Below are positions 18,089 through 26,906 of a stretch of 50,606 bases of DNA, piece by piece. How positions within the stretch are numbered: the stretch's first letter is position 1; every line of letters starts with the position of its first letter. Source of the stretch: Bacteroidales bacterium (GTDB lineage: Bacteria; Bacteroidota; Bacteroidia; Bacteroidales; Muribaculaceae); NCBI GenBank assembly GCA_900770215.1, contig CAAGJW010000049.1, positions 1 to 50,606 on the forward strand, given 5' to 3'. Under the pieces are notes generated by a model that saw only the letters and a program-made list of their open reading frames with translations, did not search any database and was not told where the DNA came from. A program made the translations under genes and the position numbers.

Positions 18089-20584
18089 CTACTTCACTAC
18101 CTTGACGGTGCGGCCTGCCGTGCGCACGATGTAGACACCGTGGCCCAGCGAGGTGGCAATCGTGGCTTCGCCTTGAGCCACAGCGCGGCCCACCAGCTTG
18201 CCAGCCACGTCATACACCTCGACCAGGCCCTGGGCATTCTTCACCACAAGGTTGTCGCCGGCAAAGGCGGCTACAAGCGTGCCCGTGGTCACCACGTCGA
18301 CACCCGAGAGCACATTCTGGTGCACCGTGAGCACCACATTGTCGCAATGGGGGTAGGAGAGTGTGATGGTAGCCGAGCGTTGCGTCATGCCAGCAGGCAG
18401 CGGCTGCACGGTGGCAGTGGCCACGGCATCGGTGTTGCGGCCCTTGCCGGTCACACTCAGCCACGAGGCATCGCCGCCATCGGCAGCAGCCACAGCCACA
18501 TTCAGGGCCGAGGCATCGGGATAGCTGTCGAGAGCAAACTGCACGGTGCCGCCGGCCGGGCCCGTGGTAGCCACAGTGTCGCCCACGGCCTTGAGCCACG
18601 GCAGCTCGGTCTCCAGCTCCATGTAGAGGTTGCTCTTGAGCTCGTTGCCGGCAGCGTCGAGTATGTCGGTAGCCGGCATCACATAGGCGGTCATGTCGCC
18701 GTCTTTCTTGCCCAGCATGTAGATGTATTGCGAGTTGCTGTCGGCCTTGTCGTAGCTTGTGGTCTGCAGCAGGTAGATCACGTTGTTCTCGTCGCTGTCG
18801 AGACCGTAGACAAAGCCGAAGGCGTCGCGGTCGATGACCGGGGCGCCACCCTCGGTGCCCGTGAGGTCAAACGGGATGGCGTAGTAGCTATAGGTGCCAC
18901 CGGTCGAGATGGTCACGATGCTGTCGTAGGGGCACTCGGCCGAGGCAAAGGGGGCGTAGGGCTTGTTGTCGGGCGAGCAGCGATAGAAGGCAAAGCTCAG
19001 CTTGGTGCCGGCGTTGATGAGGCCGTAGGCCATCACCCACACGCGCTTCACTGCATAGCTGCGCTGCGGCTTCTCAAGCTTGGTCAGGAAGCCGAAAGGC
19101 GCCACATAGTTGGAGTCGGTGGGGTTCTTTCCCATGAGCATGTTGGTCCACACGCTCTTGCTATACTTGTGATAGCCGCTCAGGGGCACATACTGGCTGT
19201 TGTAGAGCAGCCCTATGCCGTCTTTCTGCACGTTGGCCAGCGTGAGCGGGAAGGTCGTGCCACCGTGCTGCGGGGCACCGCCGGCATAGATGCCCATCAC
19301 TGGCAACTGGTAGCTGGCACTGGCAAAGCCGTCGGCCCCCACGATGAGCTGTGGCACACCGTAGGCCCCGGCTGTGGTGTCGCGCGAGGGGGCGTAGTTG
19401 GTAGTCAGGTCCTTGCTGGTCGATACAACGTTGGCCACCGTGCCATCGTCGTAGACCCACGAGTTGGTCGTCACGTTGGCCGACGAGGTGTTGGTCCACG
19501 TGAGCGGCGTGAATGCCGGCACGTGCAGCATGGTATAAGGCTGCTGGCTCTCGGCGTCGTAGAAGGGGTATTCTATGCCCTTGCTCAAGCCCCAGTACAT
19601 GGCGCCGGCCGGGCGGCTGTAGCCCACGGTGAGCTTGGCCTTGTCGACCATCACCTTGTCGAGCTCCATAGTGTTGCCGCGCAGGCCCACATAGCGGAAG
19701 GCAAACTCCAGTTTCTTGCCCTCGTAGCCGGTGAGCGGTATCACCACGTCTTGGCTGGTTTGCCCGAAGTGCTCGTTAAAGAGCTGCTTGAGCGTGAAGT
19801 CGCGCCAGGCGGGCTCGATGTCGTAGATTTCTTTCCACTCGCCGCCGTTCTCGCGCAAGTACACCTTGAGCGTGGCGGCCACCACGCGGTTGATAAACTC
19901 CATGGTGCTGAAGTTGATGTTCTCGCTCGACATGTCGTAGAGATAGAGCGGCGAGTAGCTGATGTTGAACGACAGCTGCTCGTTGACTCGCGGGGTCACG
20001 GCCGGCGTCACGAGCCACTCGTCTTGCGGCAGGTCCTCGGTGGTCTTGTCGGCCCGCGTCACCCTGGCATAGGGGATGATGCAGTAGTACTTGCCCTCTA
20101 CTGGCTTGGGCAGAGTGCCGTTTTGCGCGCTCACATACCAGGTGAAGGCGCCGTTGCCATAGGTGCCGGCCTCGCCCGTCGAGTTGATCTCGCTCCAAGT
20201 GGGCGGTATCCAGTTCTTGGTCGTGTCGTCCCAGCCCTCAAAGCCCTCATAGAGCAGAGCGCCCTCGGTGTCCTCGGCACGCAAGGGGCTGGCACTGGGG
20301 CTCAGCAGCTGCACAGCGGCGGCGCCGCGCTTCACGATGCGCTTGTAGCGTGCACCGCCGGCAAGGGCGCACTCTTGCTCGACCACTCCGGGAGCCAGCT
20401 GGCGCTCGGCAAGCACACGAGCCGGGGCCGCGCTGGCGGTAAACTGACGTTTCACTTCGGCCTTCACGCCACAGGCAGTGGCAGGGCCGTCGAGCACCTT
20501 GCAGTCTCTCACTGTCGACTGGCTGTAGCCCTGTGTCCACACAGCACACATGGCAACCAAGGTGAAGATAAGGGGTTTTCTCAT
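18089..20584 (-). CDS. Large secreted protein with choice-of-anchor-J-like and C-terminal sorting domains
   Basis: 831-residue exported protein without a recognised enzymatic motif. The signal peptide ends QGYSQ near residue 22. Residues about 108-290 resemble the cleaved-adhesin/choice-of-anchor J jelly-roll fold (LLYEGFEGWDDTTKNWIPP, then DEWLVTPAV and LSFNISY). A middle region of unclear type follows. A bacterial Ig-like segment lies near 680-750 (ASWLSVTGKGRNTD). The C-terminal 75 residues (VEVYDVAGKLV and HGVYIVRTAGRTVKVVK) fit the type A sorting domain of type IX secretion cargo. It is probably surface-exposed or released, and might bind glycan or protein. No secretion-machine gene lies in the window. 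Confidence 0.8.
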   Translation of the reverse strand: MRKPLIFTLVAMCAVWTQGYSQSTVRDCKVLDGPATACGVKAEVKRQFTASAAPARVLAERQLAPGVVEQECALAGGARYKRIVKRGAAAVQLLSPSASPLRAEDTEGALLYEGFEGWDDTTKNWIPPTWSEINSTGEAGTYGNGAFTWYVSAQNGTLPKPVEGKYYCIIPYARVTRADKTTEDLPQDEWLVTPAVTPRVNEQLSFNISYSPLYLYDMSSENINFSTMEFINRVVAATLKVYLRENGGEWKEIYDIEPAWRDFTLKQLFNEHFGQTSQDVVIPLTGYEGKKLEFAFRYVGLRGNTMELDKVMVDKAKLTVGYSRPAGAMYWGLSKGIEYPFYDAESQQPYTMLHVPAFTPLTWTNTSSANVTTNSWVYDDGTVANVVSTSKDLTTNYAPSRDTTAGAYGVPQLIVGADGFASASYQLPVMGIYAGGAPQHGGTTFPLTLANVQKDGIGLLYNSQYVPLSGYHKYSKSVWTNMLMGKNPTDSNYVAPFGFLTKLEKPQRSYAVKRVWVMAYGLINAGTKLSFAFYRCSPDNKPYAPFASAECPYDSIVTISTGGTYSYYAIPFDLTGTEGGAPVIDRDAFGFVYGLDSDENNVIYLLQTTSYDKADSNSQYIYMLGKKDGDMTAYVMPATDILDAAGNELKSNLYMELETELPWLKAVGDTVATTGPAGGTVQFALDSYPDASALNVAVAAADGGDASWLSVTGKGRNTDAVATATVQPLPAGMTQRSATITLSYPHCDNVVLTVHQNVLSGVDVVTTGTLVAAFAGDNLVVKNAQGLVEVYDVAGKLVGRAVAQGEATIATSLGHGVYIVRTAGRTVKVVK

Positions 20585-20746
20585 AAACGGTTATTCTTAA
20601 AGATTTTTAAAACAGTAAACTTATTTTGGCCCTAAGTTAAGAATAATTTCAATATCCCAAGCGACTAAAGGTAAAAAAAATTAACACACAGCACTCATCT
20701 CTCTCTTTTTATCACAGCAACTGGATGCGGGTCGCAAAATAATCTA

Positions 20747-20754
20747 TAACTTTG
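20747..20754 (+). promoter_or_regulatory. -7 box for EamA transporter gene
   Basis: TAACTTTG lies 58 nt before the ATG, in an AT-rich gap between divergent genes. Confidence 0.55.
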
Positions 20755-20812
20755 CAATCGCGCCGCCTGGCGGCACTCACGCAGCCGGCACGCTCGAGCG
20801 TAACTACACACT

Positions 20813-21718
20813 ATGGACAAAAGCAAAGCACAAGGACACCTGGCCATCGCCACGGCCAACGTCATCTTCGGCCTCAGCATCCCCGTCACCAGCGACCTGC
20901 TGGCACGCTATCTCACACCCAGCGCCAACCTGCTGCTGCGCAGTGCCGGCGCCGCCGTGCTGTTTTGGGCCATTGCCGCCTGCATGCCACGCGAGAAGGT
21001 GGAGCGGCGCGACCTGTGGGTGATGATAGCCGGCGGGCTCATGGGCGGCGCTGTCTCGCAATTGTGCGCCGCCTGGTCGCTCAACTACACCAATCCCGTG
21101 TATTTCTCGCTCATGGCCACACTCACCCCCATTGTGGTCATGCTCATGGCGGCCCTGCTGCTGGGCGAGCGCATCACCGCCCTCAAGGCCCTGGGCGTGG
21201 CCACCGGCATCGCCGGCGCCCTGCTCATGGTGCTGTGCAGCTGGCAAGGGGGCGGCAACGGCAGCAACGACGTGCTGGGCATCTTCTTTGCCCTGCTCTC
21301 GCTTGTGACCTGGGCACTCTACCTCATCATCACGCGCAAGGTGAGTGCCAAGTACTCGAGCCTCACGCAGATGAAGTGGATGTGGCTTGTGTCGGCCGTC
21401 TTCATGGTACCCGTGGCGGGGGGGCAGCTGCCCGCGCAGCGCCTGTGGACCTCGCCCACCATGGCCTGGGGCGTGGCCGAGATGCTCTTTATCATCGTCC
21501 TGGCTACCGTGGCGGGTTTCTTCCTCATCCCCTATGCCATGCGGCGGCTGCAGGCCACCACGGTGAGCGTCTACACCAATCTGCAGCCCGTGGTAGCCTC
21601 GCTCGTGGCCTTTGCCGCAGGCCAGGCCACCCTCACCTGGGACAAGCCCGTGGCCGGCCTGCTCGTGCTCGTGAGCGCCTATATCGTGACCGTGGCCTCG
21701 ACAGCCAAGCAGCAGTAG
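20813..21718 (+). CDS. EamA/DMT-family inner-membrane transporter
   Basis: 301-residue permease of the drug/metabolite transporter superfamily, with about ten transmembrane helices in two EamA repeats. The first repeat has ANVIFGLSIPVTSDLLARYL and the conserved ALNYTNPVYFSLM-like loop (here SLNYTNPVYFS) followed by TLTPIVVMLMAALLLGERI. The second repeats this with RRLQATTVSVYTNLQPVVA. Such proteins export amino acids, nucleosides or other metabolites; the substrate here is unknown. It is a monocistronic unit with a hairpin soon after the stop. Confidence 0.93.
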   Translation: MDKSKAQGHLAIATANVIFGLSIPVTSDLLARYLTPSANLLLRSAGAAVLFWAIAACMPREKVERRDLWVMIAGGLMGGAVSQLCAAWSLNYTNPVYFSLMATLTPIVVMLMAALLLGERITALKALGVATGIAGALLMVLCSWQGGGNGSNDVLGIFFALLSLVTWALYLIITRKVSAKYSSLTQMKWMWLVSAVFMVPVAGGQLPAQRLWTSPTMAWGVAEMLFIIVLATVAGFFLIPYAMRRLQATTVSVYTNLQPVVASLVAFAAGQATLTWDKPVAGLLVLVSAYIVTVASTAKQQ

Positions 21719-21721
21719 CAC

Positions 21722-21756
21722 TGCCGCTTCCCCACAGCCAAGCAGGGGCGGCGGCA
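21722..21756 (+). terminator. Hairpin after EamA gene
   Basis: TGCCGCTTCCCC (21722-21733) pairs with GGGGCGGCGGCA (21745-21756) with one mismatch and one G-U pair. There is no U tract. Confidence 0.45.
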
Positions 21757-21800
21757 AAACTGTGGGTTGGTCGATAAAATAATGCAAATGGTCTATCTTA

Positions 21801-21832
21801 TTTGTTCTGATGCCATGCAAGAGTTATCTTTG
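21801..21832 (+). promoter_or_regulatory. Promoter of 999-aa outer-membrane protein
   Basis: TTTG at 21801-21804 and TATCTTTG at 21825-21832 are 20 nt apart, an excellent match to the Bacteroidetes housekeeping promoter. The leader is about 52 nt. Confidence 0.75.
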
Positions 21833-21890
21833 CTGTGCAAGTAATAGAAACAACACACCCAGAATCATTTAGAAACAAAAACATCAAAGC

Positions 21891-24890
21891 ATGAAGAAAA
21901 TATTTTTAGGCATCATCTTGGTACTGTGCTCCTTGTGCACAAGCCAGGTTCATGCCGCCTCGGCCATCAACGGCATGCTGGTCGACGCCCGCGACACCAC
22001 GGCACTCATTGCCGCCACCGTAAAACTGCTCAAGGCCGGGCACGACAGCACCTATGTCGACGGTGTGGTGACCGACGCCCAGGGCATCTTCAACCTCAAG
22101 GGCGTGAAGCCGGGGCACTACATCGTGAAGTGCAGCTACCTGGGCTATGACGACGTCACGCGGCGCGTGACCGTGGGCAGCGACGGCCGCGATGTGAACG
22201 TGGGCATCATCGCCCTCGACATGAGCGGCAAGATGCTCAAGGAGGTGGTGGTGCAGGGCGTGAAAACCCCCATCACCGTCAAGGAAGACACCGTCGAGTA
22301 CAATGCCGACACCTATAAGACCCAGGCCAACGCCGTGGTCGAAGACGTGCTCAAGCGCCTGCCGGGCGTTGAAGTGAGCAGCGATGGCAAGATCACCGCC
22401 AACGGCAAGGAAGTGACCAAGATACTTATCGACGGCAAGGAATTCTTCAGCGACGACCCTAAAGTGGCCTCCAAGAACATACCCGCCAGCATGGTCGACA
22501 AGCTCCAGGTCATCGACCGCAAGAGCGACCTGGCCCGCCTCACCGGTGTCGACGACGGCGACGACGAGACGGTGATCAACCTCACCGTGAAAAAGGGCAT
22601 GAACAACGGCTGGTTTGGCACCGCCAGCGCCGGCTACGGCACCGATGGCCGCTGGAAAGGCAGCCTCATGGCCAACTACTTCAACAGCGGCAACCAGTAC
22701 ACCCTCATGGCAGGCGGCAACAACGTCAACGAGCTGGGATTTACCGACGGCGGCGCTGGCCGCTTCACCCGCTTCGGCGGCACCAAAGGCGTGACCAAGT
22801 CGCAATACCTGGGCTTCAACTTCAACGTGGGCACGGGCGACAGCCCCGACGGCGACCACGACAAGCTGCGTGCCGGCGGCGACCTCATGTATTCCCACAG
22901 CGACCGCGATGCCCACAGCACCAACGCACGCCAGTATTTGTTTACCGACTCCACCAGCTACTACAATGCCATGTCGAGCGCCCGCGACAAGGGCCACAAC
23001 CTGCGCGGCGACTTCCGCCTGCAGTGGCGCCCCGACTCGGCCAACACCATCGAGTTCCGTCCCAACTTCTCGTTCAACTTCTCCAAGAGCTGGAAGGCCG
23101 ACTCCTCGATGACCCGCGCCGGCGACCCCGCCCTGAGCCCCGTGAACCGCAGCTTGAGCAGCTACTACAACGACGGCAAGAGCTATGAGCTGGCCGGGCA
23201 GCTGGTGTGGACCCACAACTTCATGTCGCACCCCGGCCGCAGCCTGAGCGCACAGCTGCGCTACAACTATAGCAAGGTGAACGAGGACGGCACCACCCGC
23301 ACGCAGAACACCTACTTCCTCAAGAGCGACGACGACCAGGACCAGACCATCGACCAGGTCTACGAAAATCATCGCCGCACCAACGGCCTCAACGGCCGCA
23401 TCACCTGGACCGAGCCCCTGGGCAACGTGAAACACGGCAACTTCATCACCATCGCCTACTCAGGCAACTACCGCCGCAGCCGGGCCCAGAAGCTCGTCTA
23501 CGACATCGCACGCGACACCGCCGCCATGCCCGCCCCGGGCATCAACGACGTGATGGCCACCATGGTGAGCGACGCAGGCTTCCGCAGCCTGGTGCGCGCC
23601 TACTATGGCGACGATGCCCTCACCGATGGCATCCTGCTCGCCGGCATCCTCGACTACGAGCTGGGACCCGAGCTGGAGCGCACCTTCAACGAGAGCCTGA
23701 GCAACCGCTTCAGCAACACCTACTACGACCAGGCTATGCAAGTGGGCTTCCGCAAGGTGAACAAGAAATACAACCTGAATGTGGGCTTCAAGGTGAACTC
23801 GGCCATGTCGAAGAGCACCGACCTCATCGACGCGCAACGCAACATCCCCTCGCGCTGGGCCTGGAGCGTGGCCCCCTTTGCCCGCCTGCGCTACAAGTTC
23901 TCCAAGACACGCAACCTGGGCTTCGACTACCGCATGCGCAGCACCCAGCCCAGCCTCACCCAGCTGCAACCCGTGGCCGACCGCAGCAACCCGCTCAACG
24001 TCACTGTGGGCAACCCCGAGCTCAAGCCCACCTTCACCCACCGCCTCAACCTGCGCTATGCCGACTTTGCCCAGGGTGCCCAGCGCAGCATCATGGCCAT
24101 GATAGGCGCCAGCTTCACCCAAAACAGCATCATCTCAAAGACTGCCTACGACAGCTCGACGGGCGCCCGCACCACCACCTACGACAACGTGGGCGGCGTG
24201 TGGAACGCCATGGCCATGGGCATGATGAGCTTCCCCTTCACCCGCAGCAAGGTCATGTATTTCACCACCAACTTGATGACACGCTTTGCCGCCAACAAGG
24301 GCTACAACAACAGCCAACTCAACACCTCGGGCACCTGGAGCATCAACCTGTCGCCCGGCCTGGCCTTCCGCAACGGCTACTTCGACATCGAGCTGCGCCC
24401 GCGCTACAGCTACCAGACCACCCACAACAGCCTCTCGACCGTCAAGGCCACCGACCTGCACACCTATGGCGGACAGTGCAACGCCAGCTACACCGCCCCC
24501 TTCGGGCTCATGCTGAGCAGCGACCTCAGCTACAGCGCCACCTCGGGCTATGCCAGCGGCTACAACACCAAGCAGTGGCTGTGGAACGCCTCGATGGGCT
24601 ACTCCTTCCTGGCCGGCAAGCAGGCCACGCTGCAAGTGAGCGTGTTCGACATCCTCAACCAGCGCCGCAGCGTGAGCCGCAACGTCACGGCCGCCTACAT
24701 CGAGGACCTGGCCTACAACTCGCTCGCGCGCTACGGCATGGTCACGTTCACCTACAAGTTCTCAACATTCAAAAAGGGCGAGGAGCCCAAAGACCGCAAC
24801 GAGCGTCGGGGCCCGCATCCGCCCATGAGAGGCGGCAGCGGTCGTCCGCCCATGGGCCCGCCGCCCCACGGCGGCTTCAGCCCAGAGTAA
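21891..24890 (+). CDS. Outer-membrane beta-barrel protein with TonB-receptor-like plug
   Basis: 999-residue outer-membrane receptor of the Bacteroidetes group that carries an N-terminal carboxypeptidase-regulatory-like domain and a large barrel (OMP_b-brl_3 type), rather than a SusC. The signal peptide ends VHAASA. Residues about 25-115 form the CarboxypepD_reg-like domain (NLKGVKPGHYIVKCSYLGYD). The plug region has VVEDVLKRLPGVEVSSDGKI and GKEVTKILIDGKEFFSDDP. The barrel fills the rest, ending FTYKFSTF near 960. A 36-residue Pro/Gly/Arg-rich tail (RGPHPPMRGGSGRPPMGPPP) follows instead of the usual terminal aromatic residue. No SusD partner is encoded next to it, so the ligand is unknown. Confidence 0.9.
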   Translation: MKKIFLGIILVLCSLCTSQVHAASAINGMLVDARDTTALIAATVKLLKAGHDSTYVDGVVTDAQGIFNLKGVKPGHYIVKCSYLGYDDVTRRVTVGSDGRDVNVGIIALDMSGKMLKEVVVQGVKTPITVKEDTVEYNADTYKTQANAVVEDVLKRLPGVEVSSDGKITANGKEVTKILIDGKEFFSDDPKVASKNIPASMVDKLQVIDRKSDLARLTGVDDGDDETVINLTVKKGMNNGWFGTASAGYGTDGRWKGSLMANYFNSGNQYTLMAGGNNVNELGFTDGGAGRFTRFGGTKGVTKSQYLGFNFNVGTGDSPDGDHDKLRAGGDLMYSHSDRDAHSTNARQYLFTDSTSYYNAMSSARDKGHNLRGDFRLQWRPDSANTIEFRPNFSFNFSKSWKADSSMTRAGDPALSPVNRSLSSYYNDGKSYELAGQLVWTHNFMSHPGRSLSAQLRYNYSKVNEDGTTRTQNTYFLKSDDDQDQTIDQVYENHRRTNGLNGRITWTEPLGNVKHGNFITIAYSGNYRRSRAQKLVYDIARDTAAMPAPGINDVMATMVSDAGFRSLVRAYYGDDALTDGILLAGILDYELGPELERTFNESLSNRFSNTYYDQAMQVGFRKVNKKYNLNVGFKVNSAMSKSTDLIDAQRNIPSRWAWSVAPFARLRYKFSKTRNLGFDYRMRSTQPSLTQLQPVADRSNPLNVTVGNPELKPTFTHRLNLRYADFAQGAQRSIMAMIGASFTQNSIISKTAYDSSTGARTTTYDNVGGVWNAMAMGMMSFPFTRSKVMYFTTNLMTRFAANKGYNNSQLNTSGTWSINLSPGLAFRNGYFDIELRPRYSYQTTHNSLSTVKATDLHTYGGQCNASYTAPFGLMLSSDLSYSATSGYASGYNTKQWLWNASMGYSFLAGKQATLQVSVFDILNQRRSVSRNVTAAYIEDLAYNSLARYGMVTFTYKFSTFKKGEEPKDRNERRGPHPPMRGGSGRPPMGPPPHGGFSPE

Positions 24891-24983
24891 AGCCGATTGC
24901 GCGGGCGGGGGCTCGTGGCCGTCAGCTCGCGTGTATATATGAGTGTGTGATTGTGGAATGTGTGTAGCGGGATGGGCGCTGTC

Positions 24984-26735
24984 TCAGGCCAGGCCCAGGC
25001 CCCAATCCTTGATCACCTCGTCCATCTCGGGGTGATGCTTGCGCAGGTCGTCGACGATCTCACGGTCGGTCCATATCTTGGGGGCAGGACCGCTCTTGCC
25101 CAGCTTCACAGCGATGGCAAGCATGTCGTTTTTCACAGCATCGCGCACATAGGCCAGTATCTTGCTCATCGAGGTGCCTAAAAACTCATATTGCGCATCG
25201 TTGACGGTGACTTCATAGTTCTCGGCATCAATCTGTTTCGGTATCGCGGTTTTCATGATATTGATCACCAGCTGGTCGTGGGGGTGAGAGGCAATGTAGC
25301 CCTGCCATGCCGCGGCAAGCTGCTCGGCCGTGAATGGCTCCCGGCGGGTGGGACCCTGCATGCCTGCCGCCACAGGGCCTTGCAGGCTGGCCTGCTCGGC
25401 TGCGGCGGCCGCCGTGTTGTTGATATAGATGTGCGGGCCGTTGATGACCGCACGCGGCCGCCCGGCCGCCGCCGGGGCAGGCGAGGGCGAGGGCGCTGCG
25501 GCAGGCGGCGTGCTGGCCTGGGCAGGGGCAGCCGGCGGGGCAGGCGAGGGCGCTGCAGCGGGCTGTGCACCCTGGATGGCGGGCGCGGCAGGCGTCTTCT
25601 TCAGCCGGGTGGGGCTGCCGCCCGTGGGGGGCAGCGGCGAGCCCAGCAGCTGGCATATCTTGATGAGCGTGAGCTCCACGATAAATATCTTGTTGCTGGC
25701 ATCGCGATAGTTCAGGTCGCAGTAGTTGCACAGGTCCATAGCCTTGTAGAAGAAGCCCGGAGAGAACCGCGCAGCCATCTCCACAAATCGGCTGGCCACG
25801 TCGTCGTTCATCTCGAGCAGCTTCACCGTGAGCTTGTTGCTGGCCACCATGAGGTTGCGCATGTGCTGAGCAAGCCCGTTGACAAAAAACTGCGAGTCAA
25901 AGCCCTTGTCGCGTATCTCCTTGTAGATGAGCAACGCCGCTGGCACGTCGGCCTTGAGAAAGGCCTCGTCGAGCCTGAAGTAGTAGTCGTAGTCGAGCAC
26001 ATTCAGGTTGTCGATAGTGCTCTGGTAGGTGATGTGCCCCTCGCTCGAGGCCGACACCTGGTCAAATATCGACAGCGCGTCGCGCATGGCCCCGTCGGCC
26101 TTCTCGGCAATCACGTTGAGTGCCGCCGTCTCGGCCTCCACGCCGCGGTCCTTGCATATGTACTGCAACTGCTTCACGATGTCGGGCACGCGTATGCGAT
26201 TGAAGTCGTAAATCTGGCACCGCGACAAGATGGTGGGTATGATCTTCTGCTTCTCGGTCGTGGCCAGGATGAAGATGGCATACTCGGGCGGCTCCTCGAG
26301 CGTCTTGAGAAAGGCGTTGAAGGCCGCCGTCGAGAGCATGTGCACCTCGTCGATGATAAACACGCGGTAGCGCCCCACCTGCGGCGGAATGCGCACCTGG
26401 TCGGTGATGCCGCGTATGTCGTCGACCGAGTTGTTGCTGGCCGCGTCGAGCTCCACAATGTTGTAGCTGCGCTGCTCGTTGAAGGCCCGGCACGACTCGC
26501 ACTCGTTGCACGGCTCACCGTCGGGCGTGAGGTGCTCGCAATTGATGGCCTTGGCAAAGATGCGTGCACAGGTGGTCTTGCCCACACCGCGGGGGCCGCA
26601 GAACAAGTAGGCATGGGCCAGCCGGTGGCTGGCTATCGCCGTCTTGAGCGTGTGGGTGAGCGCCTGCTGCCCCACCACGGTCGAGAAGGTGCTGGGACGG
26701 TACTTGCGGGCCGATACAATATAGTTTTCACTCAT
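24984..26735 (-). CDS. dnaX: DNA polymerase III subunit gamma/tau
   Basis: Clamp-loader ATPase subunit that loads the sliding clamp and organises the replisome. The 583-residue protein starts MSENYIVSARKYRPSTF. The Walker A is GPRGVGKTT at 47-55. The zinc-binding cysteines are Cys66, Cys76, Cys79 and Cys82. Walker B is IIDEVH at 127-132. Sensor 1 (ILATTE) lies at 156-161 and the SRC arginine-finger motif at 171-173. Domain III follows (RDALSIFDQV). A Pro/Ala-rich linker, about residues 385-440, separates the ATPase core from a Bacteroidetes-type C-terminal region that should contact the polymerase. The minus-strand promoter has near-perfect spacing, and the gene stands alone, back-to-back with the zinc-ribbon gene. 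Confidence 0.97.
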   Translation of the reverse strand: MSENYIVSARKYRPSTFSTVVGQQALTHTLKTAIASHRLAHAYLFCGPRGVGKTTCARIFAKAINCEHLTPDGEPCNECESCRAFNEQRSYNIVELDAASNNSVDDIRGITDQVRIPPQVGRYRVFIIDEVHMLSTAAFNAFLKTLEEPPEYAIFILATTEKQKIIPTILSRCQIYDFNRIRVPDIVKQLQYICKDRGVEAETAALNVIAEKADGAMRDALSIFDQVSASSEGHITYQSTIDNLNVLDYDYYFRLDEAFLKADVPAALLIYKEIRDKGFDSQFFVNGLAQHMRNLMVASNKLTVKLLEMNDDVASRFVEMAARFSPGFFYKAMDLCNYCDLNYRDASNKIFIVELTLIKICQLLGSPLPPTGGSPTRLKKTPAAPAIQGAQPAAAPSPAPPAAPAQASTPPAAAPSPSPAPAAAGRPRAVINGPHIYINNTAAAAAEQASLQGPVAAGMQGPTRREPFTAEQLAAAWQGYIASHPHDQLVINIMKTAIPKQIDAENYEVTVNDAQYEFLGTSMSKILAYVRDAVKNDMLAIAVKLGKSGPAPKIWTDREIVDDLRKHHPEMDEVIKDWGLGLA

Positions 26736-26768
26736 GGGAAACAGGAAAAATGATTGTTTACTGTCTCA

Positions 26769-26800
26769 CAAAGGTACTCACAATTTTGCCCCGATACAAA
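26769..26800 (-). promoter_or_regulatory. Promoter of dnaX
   Basis: The minus strand has TTTG (26800-26797) and TACCTTTG (26776-26769) with 20 nt between. It lies 34 nt upstream of the dnaX ATG. Confidence 0.7.
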
Positions 26801-26845
26801 AAATTGTCGACACTTTTGCCTGCACATGCAGGGGCAGGCCCAAAA

Positions 26846-26877
26846 TTTGCTTTTGCCACCGAGTTGCACTATCTTTG
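26846..26877 (+). promoter_or_regulatory. Promoter of zinc-ribbon gene
   Basis: TTTG at 26846-26849 and TATCTTTG at 26870-26877 are 20 nt apart, 29 nt before the ATG at 26907. It lies inside the longer open frame starting at 26754, so it supports the downstream start. Confidence 0.75.
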
Positions 26878-26906
26878 CACGTGTTATAACAAAAAATCAT
26901 CATTCT

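Noticed and set aside
18002..20635. 877-codon plus-strand open frame opposite the 831-aa gene
   Set aside because: A shadow of the real minus-strand gene. Its translation is rich in His, Gly, Val and Ala without domains, while the minus frame has a signal peptide and known folds. Several other long antisense frames (for example 9764-12511 and 29506-31932) are of the same kind, caused by GC-rich codon use that avoids stops in the opposite frame.
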